64,000 bases of DNA from Occallatibacter savannae (lineage in GTDB: Bacteria; Acidobacteriota; Terriglobia; Terriglobales; Acidobacteriaceae): contig NZ_QFFY01000001.1 of NCBI RefSeq assembly GCF_003131205.1, positions 1 to 64,000 on the forward strand, written 5' to 3'. How positions within the stretch are numbered: position 1 is the first letter of the stretch; every line of letters starts with the position of its first letter. The position numbers and the translations under genes were made by a program. Below, piece by piece: positions 36,544-44,754 of this stretch. The notes beneath the pieces are model-generated. The model had not been told where the DNA came from. It did no database searches and saw nothing but the letters and a program-made list of their open reading frames with translations.

Positions 36544-37896
36544 TCACACGGGTTCAAGGTGCGCGGTGAAGTGGCGGAGGAAGGGGGCTTCGTAGGAGAG
36601 GCGCATACCTTTAATCGACTCGCGCTTGCGGTAGACCTCAAGAATTACTTCGACTAGATAATCGACGTGGCTCTGGGTGTAGACGCGGCGCGGCATAGCG
36701 AGGCGGACGAGGTCCATCTGTGCGGCGGCGGCAAACATTAGGGTTCCAATTTCGACGGAGCGGATGCCGCCTTCGAGATACAGCTCGGCAGCCAGGGCGA
36801 CTCCGGGGAACTGGTCGGAAGGGATGTGGGGCAGGAAGGCGCGTGCATCTATATAGATGGCGTGCCCGCCGGGCGGCTGGACGATGGGCACTCCGCCAGC
36901 TGAGATGTGGTTGCCCAGATAGGCGGTGGAGGCGATGCGGTAGCGGAGGTAGTCTTCCTGGAGCGCCTCCTGAATGCCGACGGCGATGGCTTCGAGATCT
37001 CGACCGGCGAGGCCGCCGTAGGTGGGGTAGCCCTCGGTGAGGATGAGGAGATCTTTCTCCTGCTGCGCGAGTATGTCGTTGTTGGTGCATAGAAAGCCGC
37101 CGATGTTGGCCATGCCGTCTTTTTTGGCGGACATGGTGCAGCCATCGCCGTAGCGGAACATCTCCTGCGCGATTTCTTTCGGAGTTTTGTTTTCATAGCC
37201 GGGTTCGCGGAGCTTGATGAACCAGGCGTTCTCGGCGAAGCGGCAGGCGTCAAAGTAGAGCGGGATGTTGTGACGCTTGCAGACCGCGCTGACGGCACGC
37301 ACGTTTTCCATGGAGACGGGCTGGCCACCGCCGGAGTTGTTGGTGACGGTGAGCATGACGAGGGGGACATGCTCGCGGCCGACGCGGGCTATGAGAGCTT
37401 CGAGCCCGGCGACGTCCATGTTGCCTTTGAAGGGATAGCTAAGTGAGGGCTGGCGGCCTTCGGGGATGAGGAGATCGACGGCTTCGGCACCGACGAACTC
37501 GACGTTGGCGCGCGTGGTATCGAAGTGCGTGTTGTTCGGGACGACGTCGCCTTTCTTGCAGGCGACCCCGAAGAGAATGCGTTCGGCGGCGCGGCCCTGG
37601 TGCGTGGGGATTACGTGGGTGTAGCCGACGATGTCGTGGACGGAGGAGCGGAAGCGATCGAAGCTGCGGCTGCCGGCGTAGCTCTCATCGCCTTCCATGA
37701 CTGCGGCCCACTGATGGGTGGACATCGCGCCGGTGCCGGAGTCGGTAAGGAGGTCGATGAGGACGTCGTCGGCTTGGAGCAGGAAGAGATTGTAGTGCGC
37801 GGCTTTGAGCAGCTGTTCGCGCTGAGCGCGGGTGGTCCAGCGGATGGGCTCAACGCTCTTGATGCGGAACGGCTCGATGATAGTTTTGACGGGCAT
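36544..37896 (-). CDS. tnaA: Tryptophanase (beta-eliminating lyase)
   Basis: A 450-residue PLP lyase of the tryptophanase/tyrosine phenol-lyase family. PLP Lys is in SAKKDG (258/259); substrate-carboxylate and PLP motifs DLLTDSGTGA, PTHQGRAAE, SYPFKGNMD, GGQPVS and RFAENAWF are present. Two residues separate the subfamilies: the phenol-lyase Arg (Arg381 in Citrobacter) is Ile383 here (VEIG), and the tryptophanase His (His463 in E. coli) is His442 (RHFTA). Both favour tryptophanase, which yields indole, pyruvate and ammonia, although ENKTPKEIA, FRYGDGCTMS and ANIGGFLC look phenol-lyase-like. No leader peptide or permease is adjacent. Confidence 0.85.
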   Translation of the reverse strand: MPVKTIIEPFRIKSVEPIRWTTRAQREQLLKAAHYNLFLLQADDVLIDLLTDSGTGAMSTHQWAAVMEGDESYAGSRSFDRFRSSVHDIVGYTHVIPTHQGRAAERILFGVACKKGDVVPNNTHFDTTRANVEFVGAEAVDLLIPEGRQPSLSYPFKGNMDVAGLEALIARVGREHVPLVMLTVTNNSGGGQPVSMENVRAVSAVCKRHNIPLYFDACRFAENAWFIKLREPGYENKTPKEIAQEMFRYGDGCTMSAKKDGMANIGGFLCTNNDILAQQEKDLLILTEGYPTYGGLAGRDLEAIAVGIQEALQEDYLRYRIASTAYLGNHISAGGVPIVQPPGGHAIYIDARAFLPHIPSDQFPGVALAAELYLEGGIRSVEIGTLMFAAAAQMDLVRLAMPRRVYTQSHVDYLVEVILEVYRKRESIKGMRLSYEAPFLRHFTAHLEPV

Positions 37897-37930
37897 GGCT
37901 TTGTCTGAAGGGATAAGGGTACGACAGGGG

Positions 37931-37965
37931 AGCTTGAGGCTGCCAGCTTCTAGCCTCTAGCTCGG
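37931..37965. repeat. Heptamer tandem repeat, degenerate, five units
   Basis: agcttga ggctgcc agcttct, then agcctct agctcgg, 35 bases upstream of the tnaA start codon; same period and core (agcnt) as the cinA and fabH blocks. Confidence 0.65.
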
Positions 37966-37983
37966 CAGTGACTGACAGCGAAA

Positions 37984-38574
37984 TCACTGGCGGTATTGAT
38001 TGGCGCGAATGTTTTTTGCAGCGGCCTTTGCGGTTTCCTCGATGCGACGATTGCGGGTTTCGGGCTTTTTGGCGTTCTGGATCCACTCGAGAATTGCCCG
38101 TTTTGTTGAACGAGGGAAGGCGTCGAAGTTGCTTGTGGCGTTGCTGTGGGAGGCAAGCGCTTGGACAAGATCGGGTGGAAGCTTGAGAGACTCGACGTTG
38201 TCGAGGCGAGACCATGAGCCGTCGCGTTTGGCTTCGTTGATGATGGCGAGCCCACGGGGAGTCATGACGCCTTGCGCGATGAGGCGCTCTGCGCGGTGTT
38301 TGTTTACCTTCGACCAGCTGCTGCCTTTCTTACGCGGGGAGAGAAGGCGCATAGAACGCTGCTCGTCGAGCGACCGAGGCAGGCTGTCGACCCAACCGAA
38401 GCAGATCGCCTGATCCACAATTTCGTCGTAGCTGAGGTAGAGGTCGGGACGTGCGGATTTCTTGAACGTAACCAGCCAGATGCCGGTGCTGGATTCGGCG
38501 TGAGTGTTGAGCCATTTTCGCCAGGAGCCGACGGAGCGGATTTCGACACGGGGAAGTTGTTCAAGAGTTCGCAT
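37984..38574 (-). CDS. YdeI/OmpD-associated-like protein
   Basis: A 196-residue YdeI-family protein. Core motifs: SWRKWLNTHAESSTGIWLVTFKK, YLSYDEIVDQAICFGWVDSLPRSLDEQRSMRLLSPRKKGS (read as consecutive blocks), SWSKVNKHRAERL and the C-terminal AKKPETRNRRIEETA. Family members are small cytosolic or periplasmic proteins tied to stress or peptide resistance, with unproven function. ATG 38574 gives the usual family length; the upstream ATG at 38721 adds 49 unrelated residues. Confidence 0.87.
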   Translation of the reverse strand: MRTLEQLPRVEIRSVGSWRKWLNTHAESSTGIWLVTFKKSARPDLYLSYDEIVDQAICFGWVDSLPRSLDEQRSMRLLSPRKKGSSWSKVNKHRAERLIAQGVMTPRGLAIINEAKRDGSWSRLDNVESLKLPPDLVQALASHSNATSNFDAFPRSTKRAILEWIQNAKKPETRNRRIEETAKAAAKNIRANQYRQ

Positions 38575-38726
38575 GGGATGATTGCCGGTCACGATGAAAG
38601 AATATGCCAGTTGGTCTTCGGTTCGGCCGGTTCCTCGACTGCCGATTAGGTCGAGATGAATGAGCACAGCTTCTTCGGATTCTCGAAACCGGCTGTGTAG
38701 ATCGTGCGGGCTCAAGAGCAAAAGCA

Positions 38727-38789
38727 GATCCTTCGCTTACCACCCCGCTGAAGATTACGCGTGGGGTCCCCTGCGCTCAGGATGACAGC
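38727..38789. repeat. Family C repeat, copy 3
   Basis: cttcgcttaccaccccgc, loop, gcgtggggtcccctgcgctcaggatgacag. The loop and stem are diverged from copies 1 and 2, but the tail is identical. The rest of the 38575-38932 gap shows no gene. Confidence 0.8.
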
Positions 38790-38932
38790 ATCATTGATTT
38801 AGGCGGCTTTCTCACATATCCCAAGGCCGCTGCGCTGTCCCACATTTCAGAAGTGAAATGCGGGGTACAGGATGTGAGGCGGTATAGTTGTGTCGTTCTT
38901 TGCACTGATATTTCCCTGGAGATCAAAACGAG

Positions 38933-40657
38933 ATGCTGCAAGTAGGGCCGGTGAAGAAGGTCTACGACGTTTGCATTGTGGGTTCAGGTGCGGGCGGTGG
39001 GACTGCTGCGAAGGTGTTGACCGAGGGCGGGCTGAATGTGGTGATGCTGGAGGCGGGGCCGCGGCTCGATCCGGACAAGGACTTCAAGGAGCACATGTGG
39101 CCGTATCAACTGCCGCATCGCGGTGTGGGCGTGGGCGGAAAGCAGCGCGGGATCGGCGACGAGTTTATGGCGCCGAATGGGTTCTGGGAGATTCCGGGAG
39201 AGCCGTACACGGTTGCGAACGGATCGTCGTTCAGCTGGTTCCGCTCGCGCATCGAGGGCGGTCGGACGAATCACTGGGGGCGGATCGCGCTGCGATTCGG
39301 ACCGGCGGACTTCAGGGCGTACTCGACGGATGGTGTAGGTGACGACTGGCCGATCAGCTACGAGGAACTGACGCCTTACTACGACAAAGTTGAGGCATAC
39401 ATCGGGGTGTTCGGGTCGAAGGAGAATGTGCCGAACTCGCCGGACGGAGTTTTCATGCCGCCGCCGAAGCCGCGGTGCACTGAGACGCTGGTGAAAAAGG
39501 CTTGCGATCAGCTGCACATCACGTGCATTCCTTCGCGACTGGCGATTTTGACGAAGGCGCTGAACGGGCGTGATCCGTGCCACTATTGCGCGCAGTGTGG
39601 ACGCGGGTGCAGGACGGCTTCGAACTTCAGCTCGAGCCAGGTGATGATTCCGCCGGCAGCTGCGACGGGCCGGCTGACGATGATCGCGAATGCCATGGCG
39701 CGGGAGATTGTTGTCGGCAAAGACGGAAAGGCTGAGGCTGTGTCGTATGTCGACAAGACCACGAAGACGGAGCAGCGCGTGTATGCGAAGGCCGTGGTGG
39801 TGGCTGCGAGCGCGTGCGAGAGTGCGCGGCTGCTGCTGAATTCGAAGTCGGCGCAGTTTCCGAATGGGATCGCGAATGGGTCGGGTGCGGTGGGGAGGTA
39901 CCTGACGGACTCGGTAGGGAGCGATCTGGTCGGGCATTTTCCGCAACTGGAGAAGGTGCCGGCACACAATCATGACGGCGTGGGCGGGATGCACATGTAC
40001 ATGCCGTGGTGGCGGTTCGGACAGAAGAACGAGTTCCTGCGCGGGTATCACATCGAGTTTGGCGGCGGAAGGAATATGCCGGGCGTGGGCGAGTTCGACT
40101 ATGTGTGCGAGCAGGAAGAAGGATACGGCGCGACGCTGAAGCAGAAATGCCGGAGCGCGTATGGAACGTTTATCGGGTTCAGCGGACGCGGCGAGATGAT
40201 TCCGAACGAGAATACCTTCTGCGAACTGGACCCAGAGGTGAAGGATAAGTGGGGCATACCGGTGCTGCGGTTCCACTGGAAGTGGGGCGAGAACGAGTTG
40301 AAGATGGCGCGGGATATGCAGCAGACGTTCCGGCAGATCATCGAGGCGGCGGGCGGGACGGTGCTGGTGGGCGCGCGAAGGCACTCGAAGCCGAGCGGCG
40401 ATGTGCAGCAGCAAACGAATGCGATCTCTACGGGAGGCGCGATCATTCACGAACTCGGGACGGTGCGGATGGGGAGTGACAAGAAGACGTCGGTGCTGAA
40501 CGGGAACTGCCAGGCGCATGAGGTGAAGAATTTGTTTGTGGCGGACGCGGCGCCGTTTGTGACGAATCCGGATAAGAATCCGACGCTGACGATCATGGCC
40601 CTGGCGTGGAGAACGTCTGAGTATCTGCTGGATCAGGCGAAGAAGATGGAGATATAG
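38933..40657 (+). CDS. GMC-family FAD-dependent dehydrogenase, large subunit
   Basis: A 574-residue GMC oxidoreductase. FAD Rossmann motif GSGAGGGTAA at residues 17-26; GGRTNHWGR and the C-terminal HELGTVRMG and NPTLTIMAL motifs carry the active-site His and Asn. Four Cys in CHYCAQCGRGC (216, 219, 222, 226) form a cluster-like motif, as in FAD-dependent glucose dehydrogenases that hold an Fe-S cluster. It has no signal peptide of its own and is followed after 2 bases by the Tat-signal small subunit, suggesting hitchhiker export. The substrate, a sugar or alcohol, cannot be named. Confidence 0.9.
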   Translation: MLQVGPVKKVYDVCIVGSGAGGGTAAKVLTEGGLNVVMLEAGPRLDPDKDFKEHMWPYQLPHRGVGVGGKQRGIGDEFMAPNGFWEIPGEPYTVANGSSFSWFRSRIEGGRTNHWGRIALRFGPADFRAYSTDGVGDDWPISYEELTPYYDKVEAYIGVFGSKENVPNSPDGVFMPPPKPRCTETLVKKACDQLHITCIPSRLAILTKALNGRDPCHYCAQCGRGCRTASNFSSSQVMIPPAAATGRLTMIANAMAREIVVGKDGKAEAVSYVDKTTKTEQRVYAKAVVVAASACESARLLLNSKSAQFPNGIANGSGAVGRYLTDSVGSDLVGHFPQLEKVPAHNHDGVGGMHMYMPWWRFGQKNEFLRGYHIEFGGGRNMPGVGEFDYVCEQEEGYGATLKQKCRSAYGTFIGFSGRGEMIPNENTFCELDPEVKDKWGIPVLRFHWKWGENELKMARDMQQTFRQIIEAAGGTVLVGARRHSKPSGDVQQQTNAISTGGAIIHELGTVRMGSDKKTSVLNGNCQAHEVKNLFVADAAPFVTNPDKNPTLTIMALAWRTSEYLLDQAKKMEI

Positions 40658-40659
40658 AG

Positions 40660-41253
40660 ATGACGAATGAAGTGTTGACGCGCAGGGCAGTGTTGAAGTC
40701 GTTAACGCTGGGAGCCGCTGTCGGATCGGTGATGAAGGTGATTCCGCTGGAGGCGGCGGAGGCCGCGCATCACCTGGTGCAGGCTGAGAAGCAGAGTACG
40801 GGCGCATATGCGCCGAAGTACTTCAAAGGGGATGAATACAAGACGCTGCAGTCGTTGTGCGATACGATCATTCCGGCAGATGCGGATGCAGGCGGTGCGG
40901 TGGAGGCGGGTGCGCCGGAATTCATCGATCTGCTGACGAGCGAGAACAAGGAGTATCAGAAGACGCTGGGCGGCGGGTTGAAATGGCTGGATGCGACGTG
41001 CTCGGCGAAGTACGGGAAGACTTATCTTGCGTGTGCGGAGGGGCAGCGGAAAGAGGTGCTGGACCGGATTGCGTACCGGAAGAATGCCGATGCGCATGAG
41101 TCGCTGACGGAGCCTGTGGAGTTTTTCACGCTGTTGCGCAACATGACGGCGGACGGGTTCTTTACGAGCAAGATCGGAATCAAGTATCTAGGGTATAAGG
41201 GAAATACTTTTTTGACGCACTTCGATGGGTGTCCGCCGGTGGAGGGAGTTTAG
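40660..41253 (+). CDS. Gluconate 2-dehydrogenase subunit 3-like, Tat-exported
   Basis: A 197-residue small subunit with a twin-Arg signal, RRAVLKSLTLGAAVG (residues 8-22). The mature part shows YKTLQSLCDTIIPADADAGG and ALKWLD-like blocks of the subunit-3 family that pairs with GMC large subunits. It probably serves as a chaperone/anchor and carries the catalytic subunit through Tat. The stop codon of the large subunit lies 2 bases upstream. Confidence 0.9.
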   Translation: MTNEVLTRRAVLKSLTLGAAVGSVMKVIPLEAAEAAHHLVQAEKQSTGAYAPKYFKGDEYKTLQSLCDTIIPADADAGGAVEAGAPEFIDLLTSENKEYQKTLGGGLKWLDATCSAKYGKTYLACAEGQRKEVLDRIAYRKNADAHESLTEPVEFFTLLRNMTADGFFTSKIGIKYLGYKGNTFLTHFDGCPPVEGV

Positions 41254-41392
41254 GGTACGGCGGAGCGCGCGTTGTTCGAGTTTATAGAAGGCGCGCCATG
41301 CAATGGCTTCCGTCTGACGTTTCTCACCCAGGCTTTCTGTGGGATGCAGACAAGCGCATGCTGTACGCGGCGCATCCAATCAGCCGAGTTGT

Positions 41393-42619
41393 ATGGGTGA
41401 CCACGTCTCTGCTGTCAATAACGGTTTGGGCTATCGGCCCGAACTCTCGCGATCGCTGCTCTGGACGATGTCGCTGGCCTCTGCCGTAGCGGTTGCGAAT
41501 CTTTATTACAACCAGCCGATGCTTGCGGACATGATGCGCACATTTCACGCGTCGGCGCACGGCATTGGGCTGGTCGCAACCTTTACGCAAGTCGGATACG
41601 CACTGGGGATGCCGGTGTTCATTCCGCTTGGAGATTTCATTGAGCGTCGGCGCCTGATCACGGCGCTGTTGCTTGTGGTGACGGGATCTCTTGTGTATGC
41701 AGCGAGCTCTCGCAACCTGATCTCGATCATTGTGGCCAGTTTTCTGATTGGCTTCACGACGGTGGCTGCACAGATCATGATTCCTCTTGCGGCCGAGATG
41801 GTACCGGCAGAGGATCAAGGCCGCACGATCGGCGCGATTCTCAGCGCAATTCTGCTCGGCATCCTGCTGGCGCGCACGCTGAGCGGCATGGTTGCACATT
41901 ACCTGGGCTGGAGGGCGATGTACTGGATAGCTGCCGCGCTCGCACTGCTGTTCGCGATTCTGCTGCACGTCCAACTGCCGGCCGTTCCCGCTCAGGCTAC
42001 AATGCGCTACCGCGACCTTATGCACTCGATCTGGAGGCTAGTAGTAGAGGTGCCGAAACTTCGGCAGGTGTCGCTGGTTGCGGCGATGTTCTTTGCGGCA
42101 TTCAGCGTCTTCTGGACGACGCTGGTTTTCTTTCTGGAGACGCCGCCTCATCACTATGGCAGCCAGGCGGCAGGACTCTTCGGACTTGTGGGTGCGACGG
42201 GCGCAGCGGTGGCGCCCATTGCGGGGCGCCATTCGGACCGCAGGAGTCCGAGGTCCGTGGTGCTGATTGCGCTCTTTGTTGCGCTCGCAGCTTACGGGAT
42301 GTTCTGGGGATTTGGTCTGCGGCTGTGGGGCCTGCTCGCGGGTGTGATTCTGCTGGACGCCGGCGTTCAGGCAGCGCAAGTTGCAAACCAAAGCCGAGTG
42401 CTTTCGCTTCGGCCCGATGCTCGAAACCGTGTCAACGCGGTGTACATGATCGCCTATTTCAGCGGCGGATCTCTCGGGTCGCTTGTTGGCGCATGGGCCT
42501 GGGGTCAATGGCGGTGGCACGGCGTGTGTGCCACTGGGATCGGGTTCCTGCTGGTCGCGCTGATCGCGTTCTTTGCGCGCGGGCCGGAAGCGCAGATGCA
42601 GGCCGCCGGATCAATCTGA
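41393..42619 (+). CDS. MFS transporter
   Basis: A 408-residue major-facilitator protein with about twelve hydrophobic helices. NLYYNQPMLADM in helix 1 and GDFIERRRLITALLL in the loop 2-3 region are typical of the YgaY/NepI-type drug-efflux branch; DRRSPRSVVLIAL matches the corresponding loop 8-9. ATG 41393 is chosen; upstream in-frame ATG 41339 adds a Cys-rich, non-membrane stretch. Substrate unknown. Its last 9 bases overlap the convergent regulator gene. Confidence 0.88.
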   Translation: MGDHVSAVNNGLGYRPELSRSLLWTMSLASAVAVANLYYNQPMLADMMRTFHASAHGIGLVATFTQVGYALGMPVFIPLGDFIERRRLITALLLVVTGSLVYAASSRNLISIIVASFLIGFTTVAAQIMIPLAAEMVPAEDQGRTIGAILSAILLGILLARTLSGMVAHYLGWRAMYWIAAALALLFAILLHVQLPAVPAQATMRYRDLMHSIWRLVVEVPKLRQVSLVAAMFFAAFSVFWTTLVFFLETPPHHYGSQAAGLFGLVGATGAAVAPIAGRHSDRRSPRSVVLIALFVALAAYGMFWGFGLRLWGLLAGVILLDAGVQAAQVANQSRVLSLRPDARNRVNAVYMIAYFSGGSLGSLVGAWAWGQWRWHGVCATGIGFLLVALIAFFARGPEAQMQAAGSI

Positions 42620-44563
42620 GCCGTTTAAGCGTGTTTCCTTTGAAGTATGCGAATCGGAAGCCATGAACTCCTGCCCGCGGGGATTCACGAAGTCGGCATG
42701 GCACGCCATTGCGGCGGATCGCAGCTTCTGGAATTGCGGGTTGTTGCGGAGGCGGTCGAAGAAGGGGTCTTTATCGACCGTGGGGAACGAGCAGTAGTGG
42801 CGGTCGATGGCGATCTTCAACATGCGCAGCGCGGCTTCTGTCTGGCCGCAGTAGGCAAGATGGCCGGCGAAGAGGTAGTTGATTTCGGGGTCGTCGTCGA
42901 CCTCCACCTTGGCGGAGAGAGCCTTGATCTCTTCAGGCGGAGCGCCGCGTGCGCAGGCGAGCAGCATCTTGTAGCTGTCCCAGTGGGGAATCTGAGGCGC
43001 GGGAATGCGGAGAGCTTCAGGCTTGTTGCCCTGGCGCAACAGGAGTTCGATGGCTGCTGACTTTGACCATTCGGAGCTGAGGTCTTTGCGCACGAAGAAG
43101 CGGGCGCGGTCGTAGTTGCCCAGTTCTCTGAATGTGGTGGAACAGGAGCCCCAGACGACTTTGGTCGCAAGCAGAACCGTGATCTCGCATTCGCGTCCAG
43201 CTTCATCGAGCGATCCTCCGTAGCGGAGGACGTAGCTGAGGACGTGGTGGAGATTGGGGTCGTCGGGTTTGCGACGAACCAGCTCAAGCGCAATCTGGTG
43301 GGCTTTGACGATGTCTCCGCGCTCGGTGCGGTGGATGGTCATCTCGGCGATGGGGTCGAGTGAGTCGGGATTGAGGGCGAGCTCCTTGTCGAGCGCAGCG
43401 TCAGACAGCGCCATCATCTCCGGGCCGCCGCCTCCGAACCGCGATGCGCCGTAATAGCGCAGAGCAAGCATCTCCCAGGCGGGCGCGTAGTTGGGGTCGA
43501 GCAGCACGGCCTGACGCAGGAACTCGATGGCCTGGCGATCAGTTTGGTTGTCCCACTTCACGGCGAGGCTCTTGAGGTAGAGCTCGTATGCGGCTTCGTT
43601 CGAGGTGCGCGGCGATGCGTCGCTGGAGAAGCCGGGAACACCAAGGATCTCGGCGAGCTTTCCATGAGAGATGGTAGCGATCTGCTCTTGCATGGCGAGC
43701 AGGTTATTGCTGGGTACCTCGAAATTGTCCTGCCAAACGATGCGGTTCTGGTCGGTATCGACGGCTTCCATGGTCACATGCAGGCGATCTCCCATGATGA
43801 GGTAATGCCCGGTGATGGCGCGATTCACGTCGAGATCGCGACCAAGCCGCTTGAAGTCGACTGCCGGTCCGGTGAAACGCGCAGATGCGGCCAGCGGACG
43901 CATGTTGAGCGACTTGGCGGAGGCAAAGGTCTGCGCAATTTCGTCGGGCAGCGCGGATCGCAAGTAGTCGAGGGACTGATTTCCGGAGACGTTTTGAAAT
44001 GGAAGGATAGCGACCGATGCCGGCTGGGGAGAGGTGGCAGGTTTTCGGCTTCGGCTTCCGATGAGACCGATGGAGATGAGGAGTATGGCTGCGATGGCGC
44101 CGCCGGCCCAGAGGAGACGCCTGCCGAAGAGGGCGGGAGGACGCTGGGGCGGGGCGGCCGGGGTGTCTGGGGCGAGCGCGACGGGGACATCGGCGACGAA
44201 TTCGGTGGACGAATTGGGCGGGAAGAGGCGGAGGACGGGCACGGCGATGCGGTAACCGACGCGCGGAACGGTCTGAACAATTTCTTGATCGCCGAGGACT
44301 TTCCTTAATTTGGAGACGGCGGTGGCGAGCGAGGCGTCGACCACGATGACGCCGGGCCAAACGGCATCGAGGAGCTCTTCTTTGCGAACGACTTCGCCGG
44401 AGTGCGCGAGGAGATAGCGAAGAAGTTCCAGCGGTTTGCGCTCAAGTTCTACCGGCTGGCCGTGCACGGTGAGCTGAAAACGGAGCTCGTCGAACTCACA
44501 CTCCGCGAATCGCCAGAGGATTTTCTGCGGGTTTGGAGTGCCAAAGTCCGGGGAAGAGGCCAT
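42611..44563 (-). CDS. CadC-like membrane transcription regulator with TPR sensor
   Basis: A 650-residue one-component regulator. Residues about 15-112 are an OmpR/CadC winged helix (VELERKPLELLRYLLAHSGE, then VRKEELLDAVWP and TVPRVGYRIAVP). A Pro-rich linker leads to one transmembrane helix near 149-170, followed by a periplasmic region with a TolB-like start (SVAILPFQNVSGNQSLDYL) and TPR repeats such as AIEFLRQAVLLDPNYAPAW. This layout places DNA binding inside and sensing outside. It is divergent from the exported-protein operon (191-base gap) and is its best candidate regulator. AAGGAAG precedes the ATG. Confidence 0.9.
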   Translation of the reverse strand: MASSPDFGTPNPQKILWRFAECEFDELRFQLTVHGQPVELERKPLELLRYLLAHSGEVVRKEELLDAVWPGVIVVDASLATAVSKLRKVLGDQEIVQTVPRVGYRIAVPVLRLFPPNSSTEFVADVPVALAPDTPAAPPQRPPALFGRRLLWAGGAIAAILLISIGLIGSRSRKPATSPQPASVAILPFQNVSGNQSLDYLRSALPDEIAQTFASAKSLNMRPLAASARFTGPAVDFKRLGRDLDVNRAITGHYLIMGDRLHVTMEAVDTDQNRIVWQDNFEVPSNNLLAMQEQIATISHGKLAEILGVPGFSSDASPRTSNEAAYELYLKSLAVKWDNQTDRQAIEFLRQAVLLDPNYAPAWEMLALRYYGASRFGGGGPEMMALSDAALDKELALNPDSLDPIAEMTIHRTERGDIVKAHQIALELVRRKPDDPNLHHVLSYVLRYGGSLDEAGRECEITVLLATKVVWGSCSTTFRELGNYDRARFFVRKDLSSEWSKSAAIELLLRQGNKPEALRIPAPQIPHWDSYKMLLACARGAPPEEIKALSAKVEVDDDPEINYLFAGHLAYCGQTEAALRMLKIAIDRHYCSFPTVDKDPFFDRLRNNPQFQKLRSAAMACHADFVNPRGQEFMASDSHTSKETRLNGSD

Positions 44564-44754
44564 CGAAACGACTTCCTTTAGAAATCTTCAGAGTTTCGTC
44601 AGGACATCCGGGGGCGGTGAACTACAGGATAAGCCGAAGTTGCAACCCGGCAATCCCCAATCTTTTAACAACAGCTCTTTGGGGCACTCATTCTTGGTGT
44701 CCTGATCCCTGGTTTTGATTTCGCGTACAGTCCTGTGCGGTCAGGAGACCGGAT
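44564..44754. promoter_or_regulatory. Divergent regulator/operon intergenic region
   Basis: 191 bases between the CadC-like gene and the first exported-protein gene. It must contain both promoters. Ribosome-binding sites are AAGGAAG (minus) and CAGGAG (plus, at 44741-44746). I cannot identify convincing -35/-10 pairs or a clear direct-repeat operator by eye. Confidence 0.5.

Noticed and set aside
38984..40807. 607-residue minus-strand ORF
   Set aside because: Antisense to the GMC dehydrogenase; Arg/His/Leu-rich with no domain.
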